Below the pieces are notes generated by a model. The model was not told where the DNA came from, made no database searches, and saw nothing but the letters and a program-made list of their open reading frames with translations. Position numbers and translations under genes: made by a program. This document shows, piece by piece, positions 6,308-12,488 of a stretch of 12,526 nt of DNA (the first letter of the stretch is position 1; each line of letters opens with the position of its first letter). This DNA comes from Methanocorpusculum sp. (lineage in GTDB: Archaea; Halobacteriota; Methanomicrobia; Methanomicrobiales; Methanocorpusculaceae). The stretch covers positions 1 through 12,526 of the forward strand of contig DALTWQ010000034.1 of the NCBI GenBank assembly GCA_029987025.1. Direction: 5' to 3'.

Positions 6308-6868
6308 ATGAAGGCTGGTCTGAAGTGCTCTACCAAAATAGAGAATATTGTTGCTTCTACAAAGCTGAGCGACTCTCTTGATTTAAACCTGATATCAGAA
6401 AAACTGCCGGATGCAGATTACAACAGAAAGCGGTTTCCGGGTGTTGTTATCCGTATGGAGAACCCGAAAATTGCCGCTCTTGTCTTCGGTTCGGGAAAGA
6501 TTGTTCTGACCGGTGCAAAGAGTCAGAAGGTTTTATCAGAGGGGCTTAAGAATCTGATTAAGAAGCTGAAAAAAGTTTATCCTGATATCCCTGAAGATCC
6601 GGAATGCAATGTGCAGAACATGGTTATCTCTGCGGATTTAGGCGCACATGTCAATCTGAACAAGATTGCAATGAGCTTAAGTCTTGATAAAATCGAGTAC
6701 GAGCCGGAGCAGTTCCCCGGTCTTGTCTACCGCCTCGATGACCCCAAGACGGTTGTTCTTTTATTCGGTTCCGGCAAACTGATTATTACCGGCGGAAAGA
6801 CTGAGAAGGATGCTCAGCGTGCGGTTGAGATTATTTATACCAACCTGGAAAAACTCAATCTCATATAA
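6308..6868 (+). CDS. tbp: TATA-box-binding protein
   Basis: This 186-residue protein is a complete archaeal TBP, the general initiation factor that bends TATA DNA and recruits TFB. It shows the two-fold saddle repeat: KIENIVAST...FPGVVIRM...FGSGKIVLTGAKS in the first half and NVQNMVISA...FPGLVYRL...FGSGKLIITGGKT in the second. The intercalating phenylalanines are F43 and F60, then F136 and F153, with the same 17-residue spacing in both halves. The C-terminus ends directly after the last helix (NLEKLNLI) with no acidic tail. The leaderless start is fixed by the TATA box. It is transcribed alone between T-runs. Whether the genome has further TBP copies cannot be seen here. Confidence 0.97.
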   Translation: MKAGLKCSTKIENIVASTKLSDSLDLNLISEKLPDADYNRKRFPGVVIRMENPKIAALVFGSGKIVLTGAKSQKVLSEGLKNLIKKLKKVYPDIPEDPECNVQNMVISADLGAHVNLNKIAMSLSLDKIEYEPEQFPGLVYRLDDPKTVVLLFGSGKLIITGGKTEKDAQRAVEIIYTNLEKLNLI

Positions 6869-6881
6869 TCTTATTAATTTC

Positions 6882-6887
6882 TTTTTT
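6882..6887 (+). terminator. T6 run after the TBP gene
   Basis: Six T lie 13 nt after the TBP stop codon in a T-rich stretch, without a clear stem. It is a probable oligo-T terminator. Confidence 0.4.
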
Positions 6888-7029
6888 AATCTGTTTACCT
6901 GTCTGAATTACTGACGGTTGTTTTTCCGGTGATTATTTCATATTGGACAAGGTTCACTGAGCAATGTATCTCCCTGTATTCCGGCCGGAGAATCATAACA
7001 CCTCCCTATCTATAGTTAAAAAAGCGTGT

Positions 7030-7038
7030 ACTTTATGC
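7030..7038 (+). promoter_or_regulatory. Weak TATA element of the membrane protein-cofG unit
   Basis: ACTTTATGC is centred about 29 bp before the ATG at 7063. It is a poor match to consensus, and the choice rests mainly on spacing. Confidence 0.35.
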
Positions 7039-7062
7039 GGCAGGAATACCAATAGATAAGAA

Positions 7063-7347
7063 ATGACTGAAGAATCCCCGCGAAAAAAACTTATCCAGTT
7101 ATCCGGAGGCTGTCTGATTGTTGCTATTCTATCAGCAATAGTCGGACTTATAATGGGACAATACGGTATTTTTCTCTATATTATAGCCGCAGTCTCTCTC
7201 ATCTTATCGTTTGTCGTGTTCTCCTTTGCAAGAAAATATCCGGAAACACCTGCAGAAGCAGCATCAAAAGTATCTTCAGAAACATCTGTGAAAGCATCTT
7301 CCGAAGCTGTTTCAGATGCTTTGTCCGAAACACCATCTGAGAAATGA
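7063..7347 (+). CDS. Small two-helix membrane protein, function unknown
   Basis: I do not recognise this 94-residue protein. A short basic N-terminus (SPRKK) is followed by two hydrophobic segments at about 11-31 and 34-56, joined by a tight turn. A polar tail from residue 57 is made almost wholly of Ala, Ser, Glu, Thr, Lys and Val, with SSE/SET-like units (residues 66-94), and is probably disordered. By the positive-inside rule both ends face the cytoplasm. Its stop codon overlaps the cofG start as ATGA (7344-7347), so the two are very probably co-translated. Nothing in the sequence shows a catalytic site. Reality of the gene is supported by the coupled overlap and clear membrane segments; its link to F420 synthesis is inference from position only. 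Confidence 0.7.
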   Translation: MTEESPRKKLIQLSGGCLIVAILSAIVGLIMGQYGIFLYIIAAVSLILSFVVFSFARKYPETPAEAASKVSSETSVKASSEAVSDALSETPSEK

Positions 7348-8318
7348 AGCAGATAACCTACTCAAAAAATATCTTTCTGCCTCTGACAAGCGTCTGTGCA
7401 AACGCCTGCGGATACTGTTCGTTTAAGGAGCCGGTGCGTGAAGGCTGTGTTATGCGGCAGGATGATGTGAAAAAAATTATCCGGCGCGGGGCAGAGTTCG
7501 GCTGTACTGAGGCTTTGTTTACTTTCGGGGAACATCCGGAAAAGGAGCGGGGTTTTTCCGAGCATGTAAAACGCGCCGGTTTTTCCGGTATCCTGGAGTA
7601 TGCGTATGAGATGGGGAAGTATGCGTTGTCCTGCGGACTTCTGCCTCATACGAATGCAGGGATTATGTCTGAAGAGGAGATGCTTTACCTGCGGGAGGTT
7701 AATGCCAGCATGGGTCTTATGCTGGAGACGACTGCTGATGTGGCTGCCCACGCCCACAGTCCGACAAAGGACCCGTCGGTCAGAATCGAGATGATTGATA
7801 CTGCAGGAAAACTGAAGATTCCTTTCACAACAGGACTTCTGCTCGGCATCGGAGAATCCAGAGAGGACAGGATTGAGTCGCTTGAGACAATCAGGTCCCT
7901 CTATCTCAGACACCGGCATATCCAGGAGGTTATTATCCAGAACTTCTGTCCGAAGCCGGGAACAGATATGGCAGGCATTCCGGGCGCTTCTGTTGAAACG
8001 CTTGCAGATACCCTGCAGCTTGCAGCAGAGATTCTGCCGAAGGAGATTTCCCTTCAGATTCCGCCGAATCTTTCGGATGCCGGACGCATTCTTCAGTACG
8101 GGGTAACTGATCTGGGCGGGGTGTCGCCTGTTACGATTGACTACATCAATCCGGAACATCCCTGGCCGGCACTTGATGAACTGCAGCGTCTGGTATCTTC
8201 TGCAGGATATACTCTCGCAGAGCGGCTTTGTGTTTATGAGACGTACTGCAATGCCGAGTGGATTGATGAGCGGGTTCTTCCGGTCGCTGAAGCGCTGAAG
8301 AAAAAAGTGTACGGGTAA
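7344..8318 (+). CDS. cofG: FO synthase subunit 1 (7,8-didemethyl-8-hydroxy-5-deazariboflavin synthase, CofG)
   Basis: This 324-residue radical SAM enzyme makes, together with CofH, the deazaflavin chromophore FO of coenzyme F420, the central hydride carrier of methanogenesis. The [4Fe-4S]/SAM motif is CxxxCxxC at C18, C22, C25 (VCANACGYCSF). The preceding NIFLPLTSV and following ALFTFGEHPE (57-66) are characteristic of CofG rather than CofH. Further family blocks are GLLLGIGESREDR (163-175), IIQNFCPKPGT (196-206) and DLGGVSPVTIDYINPE (256-271). The length is normal. It starts inside the stop of the small membrane protein (ATGA), with no evident Shine-Dalgarno, so translation probably depends on coupling. 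CofH is not in the window. It ends 22 nt from a convergent J-domain gene. Confidence 0.95.
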   Translation: MKQITYSKNIFLPLTSVCANACGYCSFKEPVREGCVMRQDDVKKIIRRGAEFGCTEALFTFGEHPEKERGFSEHVKRAGFSGILEYAYEMGKYALSCGLLPHTNAGIMSEEEMLYLREVNASMGLMLETTADVAAHAHSPTKDPSVRIEMIDTAGKLKIPFTTGLLLGIGESREDRIESLETIRSLYLRHRHIQEVIIQNFCPKPGTDMAGIPGASVETLADTLQLAAEILPKEISLQIPPNLSDAGRILQYGVTDLGGVSPVTIDYINPEHPWPALDELQRLVSSAGYTLAERLCVYETYCNAEWIDERVLPVAEALKKKVYG

Positions 8319-8340
8319 ATTCTGATATTTTGTGAATGAG

Positions 8341-8529
8341 TTATGCATCCATCTGCAGCAGTTCAAACGCTGCAAGGGCTTCTGTATACTCTTTTCCGAA
8401 TCCGGGGTGGAGGTCGGGATGATACTTCTCGCGCAGCGAGCGGAATGCGAGGGATATTGTTCTTAAGTCAGAACCTTCGGGTACGCCCAGAATCTTATAG
8501 GCTCTTTCTTTTGTCATGGGCTCAAGCAT
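8341..8529 (-). CDS. Minimal J-domain protein
   Basis: This protein of only 62 residues is little more than a DnaJ J-domain. It shows AYKILGVPEGSD (10-21), an amphipathic helix II (about 22-36), the essential HPD tripeptide at 37-39 that stimulates Hsp70 ATPase, and a helix III-like stretch (46-60). The Gly/Phe region, zinc fingers and C-terminal domains of DnaJ are all absent. It probably acts as a specialised DnaK co-chaperone or a binding module, which is inference. The start is uncertain: the ATG at 8517 (MTKERAYKIL) would give 58 residues and sits about 29 bp from a weak TAAAAA element, while the ATG at 8529 is the longest choice. It converges on cofG. Confidence 0.8.
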   Translation of the reverse strand: MLEPMTKERAYKILGVPEGSDLRTISLAFRSLREKYHPDLHPGFGKEYTEALAAFELLQMDA

Positions 8530-8678
8530 ACTACTATATCATCGTTTTTAGAACAGAAAAAGGATTCTCTTAAAAAGGCGTTTCATACAGATTTCTTACG
8601 GTTCTTTTCCGGCTCTGTATGCCTTGTCTGCCTGCTTATCTGTGTCTCTATTAAGAGCATCTCAGCGACAAGACAAAG

Positions 8679-8689
8679 TATATAAATAT
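8679..8689 (+). promoter_or_regulatory. TATA element of putP
   Basis: TATATAAATAT lies far from the start codon: its centre is about 88 bp before the GTG at 8772. Initiation about 26 bp downstream, near 8709, would give a leader of about 60 nt, unlike the leaderless units around it. Confidence 0.65.
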
Positions 8690-8710
8690 CTTTCAAAACA
8701 AATTCTTACG

Positions 8711-8761
8711 CAGTACTATTACAAAAATCTCTGACTGGTGTGCAGGGATTTGCCGGTACTG
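8711..8761 (+). promoter_or_regulatory. Predicted structured leader RNA of putP
   Basis: The predicted leader can fold into two nested stems. The outer one pairs CAGTAC (8711-8716) with GTACTG (8756-8761). The inner one pairs AAATCTCTG (8725-8733) with CAGGGATTT (8743-8751), nine pairs including one U-G, around a 9-nt loop. The outer stem begins almost at the predicted transcript start and ends on the first G of the Shine-Dalgarno. This arrangement could modulate translation. I match it to no known riboswitch class. Confidence 0.45.
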
Positions 8762-8764
8762 GAG
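8761..8764 (+). promoter_or_regulatory. Shine-Dalgarno of putP
   Basis: GGAG lies 7 nt before the GTG at 8772 and supports that start in the absence of a nearby ATG. Its first base is part of the predicted outer leader stem. Confidence 0.65.
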
Positions 8765-8771
8765 TAATATC

Positions 8772-10286
8772 GTGGAATCAGGTGAATTAATAGGAATTAT
8801 CGCAGCATTCGTGGTGTACTTCATCGTCATGATTGCGGTCGGTTTTTTCTACATGAATAAAAACAAATCCGCAAGCGATTACATTTTAGGCGGCAGAAAG
8901 CTGCACTATTTTGTATCTGCAATGTCTGCGGAAGCGTCAGATATGAGCGGCTGGCTTCTGTTAGGTCTGCCCGGAGTTGCATACTTAACTGGAATGTCAT
9001 CTGCCGGATGGACTGCAGTCGGTCTGGCAATTGGTACATATCTGAACTGGAAGCTTGTTGCAAAACGTCTGAGAATCTTTACCCACAAGGCAAAAGACTC
9101 GCTTACTATCCCGGAGTTCTTTAAGAACAGATTCGGGGACAAGAAAGCAGTTACCTCTGCAATTTCTTCTATCTTCATTATTGTATTCTTTATCGTCTAC
9201 ACAGCAGCCCAGTTTGCAGCAGGCGGAAAGCTGTTTAACTCCATCTTCGGTATTGACTATACCGTAGCAATGCTGATAGGTGCCGCAATTGTGGTTATCT
9301 ACACATTTATTGGTGGTTTCAGAGCAGTCTGTATTACCGATACAATTCAGGCATGTCTGATGTTTTTCGCACTGCTTCTTGTGCCGATTATTGCACTGGT
9401 TGTGATTTCCGGAGGCGCATCTGCAGTCAACTTTGACCCGATGATGCTGTCTCCGTTCCATGAGTTCGACCCGGCAACGCAGACCTTCGAGTTCATCTCG
9501 GTCTTTACTATTGTGTCCGGTCTTGCATGGGCTTTCGGTTACTTCGGTCAGCCTCATATCCTGCCGAGATTCATGGGTATTGCAAGGCCTGAAGAAATCC
9601 CGCGTGCACGCAAGATTGCAATGGTCTGGGTTATCATCTCCATGGCAGCAGCAATTTTCATCGGACTTGTCGGACAGGTGTTTTTCAGCACCCCGCTTGC
9701 AGATCCGGAAACGGTCTTTATTGACATGACCGGCGCCACAGTCGGTGTAATTCCGTTCCTTGCAGGTATCATCTACTGCGGTATCTTAGGCGCAATTATG
9801 AGTACGGCATCCTCACAGATGCTTGCAGCAGCTTCATCAGTTTCTCAGGATTTATACAAGACTCTCTTCAGAAAGAAAGCATCCGACGGAGAGGTTGTTC
9901 TTGTATCAAAGATTGCGGTTCTTCTTGTTGCTGCAGTCGCATTCACTCTGGCACTTGACCCGAGCAGTTCTGTCTTCGGCATTGTCTCCTTTGCATGGGC
10001 AGGATTCGGAGCATCCTTCGGTTCAGTTATCCTCGTAGGTCTCTTCTGGAAGAGAATGAACTGGAAGGGTGCACTCGCAGGTATTTTAGGCGGAGGTATT
10101 ACCGCATGTCTCTGGTACTTCATCGCTGAAGGTATCTTCGGAAGCCAGCTCTATGAAATGATTCCGGGAGTTATCGTCTCCTTACTCTGTATCTTCATTG
10201 TAACAAAACTGACTTCCCCGCCGGACAAGGAAGTTACTGAGCTCTATGACTCGTATACCGCAGAGCTCAAAGATCAGAAGACATAA
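8772..10286 (+). CDS. putP: Sodium/proline symporter (SSS family)
   Basis: This 504-residue membrane transporter of the solute:sodium symporter family is closest in pattern to PutP, which imports proline with Na+. SASDYILGGRKL (33-44) and SAEASDMSGWLLLGLPG (52-68) match the PutP TM1-TM2 region; D57 and S59 correspond to Asp55 and Ser57 of the E. coli protein. S344 and T345 in GAIMSTASSQMLAAASS match the second sodium-site pair. About 13 membrane segments are expected from the hydrophobic pattern, and the C-terminus is short and polar (from about 482). The start is GTG, supported by Shine-Dalgarno. Transcribed alone, it has a long foldable leader and a hairpin terminator. In a methanogen the likely role is proline uptake for osmoprotection or nutrition. 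Exact substrate is inferred; a related amino acid is possible. Confidence 0.9.
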   Translation: MESGELIGIIAAFVVYFIVMIAVGFFYMNKNKSASDYILGGRKLHYFVSAMSAEASDMSGWLLLGLPGVAYLTGMSSAGWTAVGLAIGTYLNWKLVAKRLRIFTHKAKDSLTIPEFFKNRFGDKKAVTSAISSIFIIVFFIVYTAAQFAAGGKLFNSIFGIDYTVAMLIGAAIVVIYTFIGGFRAVCITDTIQACLMFFALLLVPIIALVVISGGASAVNFDPMMLSPFHEFDPATQTFEFISVFTIVSGLAWAFGYFGQPHILPRFMGIARPEEIPRARKIAMVWVIISMAAAIFIGLVGQVFFSTPLADPETVFIDMTGATVGVIPFLAGIIYCGILGAIMSTASSQMLAAASSVSQDLYKTLFRKKASDGEVVLVSKIAVLLVAAVAFTLALDPSSSVFGIVSFAWAGFGASFGSVILVGLFWKRMNWKGALAGILGGGITACLWYFIAEGIFGSQLYEMIPGVIVSLLCIFIVTKLTSPPDKEVTELYDSYTAELKDQKT

Positions 10287-10306
10287 CGTCTTCTTTTTTT
10301 CTTTTT
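10276..10306 (+). terminator. Hairpin plus T-run terminator of putP
   Basis: AGAAGAC (10276-10282) and GTCTTCT (10288-10294) form a perfect 7-bp stem whose 5-nt loop contains the putP stop codon. T7 and T5 runs follow (10294-10306). This resembles a bacterial-style intrinsic terminator. Confidence 0.75.
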
Positions 10307-10387
10307 CCTATTCTGCTGCGTAACATTATATCGCCGCTTTCTCTATCTCTTTTATCATGGTTATGATTTCAAAGAATGAGTGTATTT

Positions 10388-10423
10388 AAAAAAAACTAAG
10401 AGTGAAGTATTTCATTCACTCTT
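10388..10423 (-). terminator. Hairpin plus T8 terminator on the minus strand
   Basis: AAGAGTGAA (10398-10406) and TTCACTCTT (10415-10423) are perfect 9-bp inverted copies with an 8-nt loop. On the minus strand the hairpin is followed after 2 nt by eight T (10395-10388). It faces the lipoprotein gene, whose stop codon is about 150 nt upstream, implying a long 3' untranslated tail. Confidence 0.65.
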
Positions 10424-10574
10424 CCGGTTTGAAAAAATGACAATTGGATGAGGGTTTAAGTATGTTTTCTCAGCCGGAATGTAATGCTGAGGGGCACGTT
10501 TACTGGTTTCATTACTCTACGGTGATGTGTAATACCTCCTGTATCTGCAGTTGTTCTTTAGCGAACGTCTCACG

Positions 10575-11366
10575 TTAATTGCCGGCAGCAGTAAACGACA
10601 GAACTGTTCGTCCGTCGCTGTCCTTCAGGTTCAGCAGCGTTTCATCCGGATACGACTCAATCGAGTAGGAAACAACCTGCGGCAGTGCTTTAAAGAATGC
10701 GTCTTCAGCTGCCGTATCCACAGCACTGCCCGCCATCTTCGTCCAGAACGGGTCGGAAAGAATCACAAATCCCTGCGGCTCTGTTTCGGATGCCCGAAGA
10801 GAGTATGTTCCGCTGTAGGTGTTGACCGGCGCTTTTCCGCCGTAACTGCCGTCGGCAAAGAAGACAATGGTAACTACGGGGTTGCTTACCATCTGCCAGG
10901 ACATACCGGACGGAAGAATAATGTCTCCTGCAAAGTCTGCCGTTTTACCGTCTGAAACAGAGGGGGAGCCGGTCTGTTCCGGATTATAGACAAGAAGTAC
11001 AGATCCTTCTTTGTCCAGAAGCTTCAGTTCGGAACCTGCAAGGGCGAATGAAGTAACTTTTGTGAGATCTTTGAGATACACATCTTCTGCTTCCATATCA
11101 GCAGAATCTCCTGCCATCAGAGTACGGTAGATATTACTGCCGAACGAAAGACTGCTTCCCTTTACGGTAAACGAACCGCCGTAGAGATTAATCTGCGCCT
11201 GTCCGGTAAACGTACTGTCATTTGCGAAGGTCAGCGTGACACGTTTGTCGTCATGTAAGACCCATGTTCCTGTGAGCTGCTGCTTGTCGGAATCGCTGAC
11301 GCATCCTGCAGTAAGGATGACTCCGCAGACAACAGCTGCGGTTAAGATTGCTCCGATTAATTTCAT
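10575..11366 (-). CDS. Lipoprotein with two META-like domains
   Basis: From the ATG at 11366 the product has 263 residues. A lipoprotein signal (MKLIGAILTAAVVCGVILTAGC) places the lipid-anchored cysteine at C22, so it should sit on the outer face of the membrane. Two META-like (HslJ/DUF306) domains follow, about 31-130 and 145-260. Each has the pattern TLTFA/TIVFF..., a Y-G/S-G block (LYGGSFTV; TYSGTYSL), a LMAG or KMAG turn, an acidic ED.(Y/F)(L/F)K.L helix, and a final strand (LKLLDKEGSVLLVYNP; LNLKDSDGRTVLSF). The cysteines often seen at the N-Y-G and MAC positions of META domains are absent. Function is unknown; the family includes heat-shock and surface proteins. Its own TATA element lies about 32 bp upstream. 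The upstream neighbour is a membrane-bound regulator. Confidence 0.82.
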   Translation of the reverse strand: MKLIGAILTAAVVCGVILTAGCVSDSDKQQLTGTWVLHDDKRVTLTFANDSTFTGQAQINLYGGSFTVKGSSLSFGSNIYRTLMAGDSADMEAEDVYLKDLTKVTSFALAGSELKLLDKEGSVLLVYNPEQTGSPSVSDGKTADFAGDIILPSGMSWQMVSNPVVTIVFFADGSYGGKAPVNTYSGTYSLRASETEPQGFVILSDPFWTKMAGSAVDTAAEDAFFKALPQVVSYSIESYPDETLLNLKDSDGRTVLSFTAAGN

Positions 11367-11393
11367 GTTTACATACATTCGTGTGTCAGGATT

Positions 11394-11402
11394 GTATAAA
11401 AA
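11394..11402 (-). promoter_or_regulatory. TATA element of the META lipoprotein gene
   Basis: The minus strand reads TTTTTATAC, centred about 32 bp before the ATG at 11366. It lies in the 65-bp gap after the regulator gene, so the lipoprotein can be transcribed on its own. Confidence 0.55.
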
Positions 11403-11431
11403 CATCTATTTTACTGCAAAAAAATCTGAAG

Positions 11432-12325
11432 TTATTCGCTTGACTTGCCTGATTTGGATTTTTTAATGCGGAGCAGTTCAAAAATCATCAAACCGGCAAG
11501 AATCAGCAGGGAAATTCCGAGGAAAATCAGAAGCCCGAGATGTATGTGCGAAAGCAGAATAGCAGAGAAGGCATCTCCGGCTGATGAAATGTCCCCGAAA
11601 GCGGCAGCATCTCCGGCTGATGCTGTGTATGATATGGTATCTGAAAGAGGCTGTGCCGCATCAGCTGCCGGAATCGCCGCACTCTTTTCCGTCTCTGTCA
11701 GGCTGTCAAACCAGGATGCTGCATCAGGCATAAGCGGCGCCGGAGCCGGAGAAGCTGTCAGCGGATTTGCAAATGTGTTCATAGCCGCACCGGCATCTGC
11801 CGCTGCATTTTGTACCGCTGAGTCTGCCGTCATCTCCATCATTTCTGCAGTATCACCGTGCAGAGCTGTCATTGTCATCAGCCCTGCAGCATCAGGGGTC
11901 TGCGGTGCTGTAAATCTCTTCAGCACGTTTCCGCTTACAGCAGCAACAGCAGCAACGCCGAGAATAAAACCGGCCGCAGTAAACCCGTATTTGCGCAGAA
12001 CAGGCCGTACCTCCTCATCCGGCTTCTGCTTCGGGGAAATAACCAGAATCGTATCTGCTGCGGCATACTGCTTCATTGGTTTTCCCTTCTCGCTGTAGCG
12101 GATTTTACTCACCTGCACAAGACCGGCGTTCAGCAGATTTCCCATATGGTACTGGATTGTAGGAAGAGGATAGCCTGTCTCTGCTTCCAGCTCGGTTGCA
12201 GTCTTCGGCCGCTCGGATAAAGCATCGAGCAGTTCCGACGCTGTAGATGACGCCATAGCCTTGGAAATAAGCCTGGCCTCATCAGAGCCCTGCTCAACAA
12301 TTCGAATCTCCTTATCCTTATCCAT
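11432..12325 (-). CDS. Membrane-tethered winged-helix transcriptional regulator
   Basis: This protein of 297 residues (from the ATG at 12325) has an ArsR-like winged helix-turn-helix at about 18-100. ELLDALSERPKTATELEAET precedes the recognition helix GYPLPTIQYHMGNLLNAGLV (51-70), and the wing is SKIRYSEKGKPMKQY. A first membrane segment (114-135) leads to an Ala-rich external region of about 125 residues with a methionine cluster (MTMTALHGDTAEMMEM, 150-165). A second membrane segment (261-285) and a basic tail (RIKKSKSGK) follow. Predicted topology is DNA-binding domain and tail inside, sensor loop outside. The signal and target genes are unknown. An alternative ATG at 12334 would lie only about 20 bp from the TATA centre, too close. 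The META lipoprotein gene follows and may be a partner or target, which is inference. Confidence 0.83.
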   Translation of the reverse strand: MDKDKEIRIVEQGSDEARLISKAMASSTASELLDALSERPKTATELEAETGYPLPTIQYHMGNLLNAGLVQVSKIRYSEKGKPMKQYAAADTILVISPKQKPDEEVRPVLRKYGFTAAGFILGVAAVAAVSGNVLKRFTAPQTPDAAGLMTMTALHGDTAEMMEMTADSAVQNAAADAGAAMNTFANPLTASPAPAPLMPDAASWFDSLTETEKSAAIPAADAAQPLSDTISYTASAGDAAAFGDISSAGDAFSAILLSHIHLGLLIFLGISLLILAGLMIFELLRIKKSKSGKSSE

Positions 12326-12350
12326 CTCTGACATTTATTTGGCGTCTGAT

Positions 12351-12360
12351 GATATAAGTA
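12351..12360 (-). promoter_or_regulatory. TATA element of the membrane-tethered regulator gene
   Basis: The minus strand reads TACTTATATC. Its centre is about 30 bp from the ATG at 12325 and about 20 bp from the ATG at 12334, so it supports the shorter protein. Confidence 0.6.
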
Positions 12361-12370
12361 TCCCGTTGAG

Positions 12371-12400
12371 TTCAAAATTTTTTGAAGCATGATTTTTGAA
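12371..12400 (-). promoter_or_regulatory. Palindrome and direct repeat upstream of the regulator promoter
   Basis: TTCAAAA (12371-12377) and TTTTGAA (12380-12386) form a perfect inverted repeat with a 2-nt centre. TTTTTGAA occurs at 12379-12386 and again at 12393-12400. The set begins 10 bp upstream of the TATA element, a plausible operator position for autoregulation by a dimeric winged-helix protein. Confidence 0.4.
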
Positions 12401-12488
12401 TGAAATAATCGAGGTAATTGTTCAGTTGTCTCTCTGAAATAACGGGAATTCTTTCTGCCGGTGGGCACTGACAAAGAAACCGCGAGCC

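Noticed and set aside
7362..8375. Minus-strand open frame of 337 codons, longer than cofG itself
   Set aside because: It is the antisense shadow of cofG; the composition (many Arg, His, Cys, Gln) is not protein-like, while cofG has all radical SAM motifs.
8623..8672. Inverted repeat CTTGTC/GACAAG upstream of the putP TATA element
   Set aside because: Only 6 bp with a spacer of about 38 nt; too weak to call an operator.
8997..9557. Cysteine-rich minus-strand frame of 186 codons
   Set aside because: It is antisense to putP; the many Cys and Asn come from reverse complements of Ala, Gly, Val and Ile codons in the transporter.
11445..12098. Plus-strand Ala-rich frame of 217 codons
   Set aside because: It is antisense to the Ala-rich external region of the regulator, where GCA/TGC symmetry keeps both strands open.
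12130..12474. Minus-strand frame overlapping the start of the regulator
   Set aside because: It overlaps the winged-helix coding region in another frame, lacks a promoter at the usual spacing and resembles no domain.
106..12480. Similarity between the two window edges (GTCAG(CG)TGCCC in both, in opposite orientation)
   Set aside because: The shared stretch is short and gapped and does not extend, so I cannot call the region an element bounded by inverted repeats.
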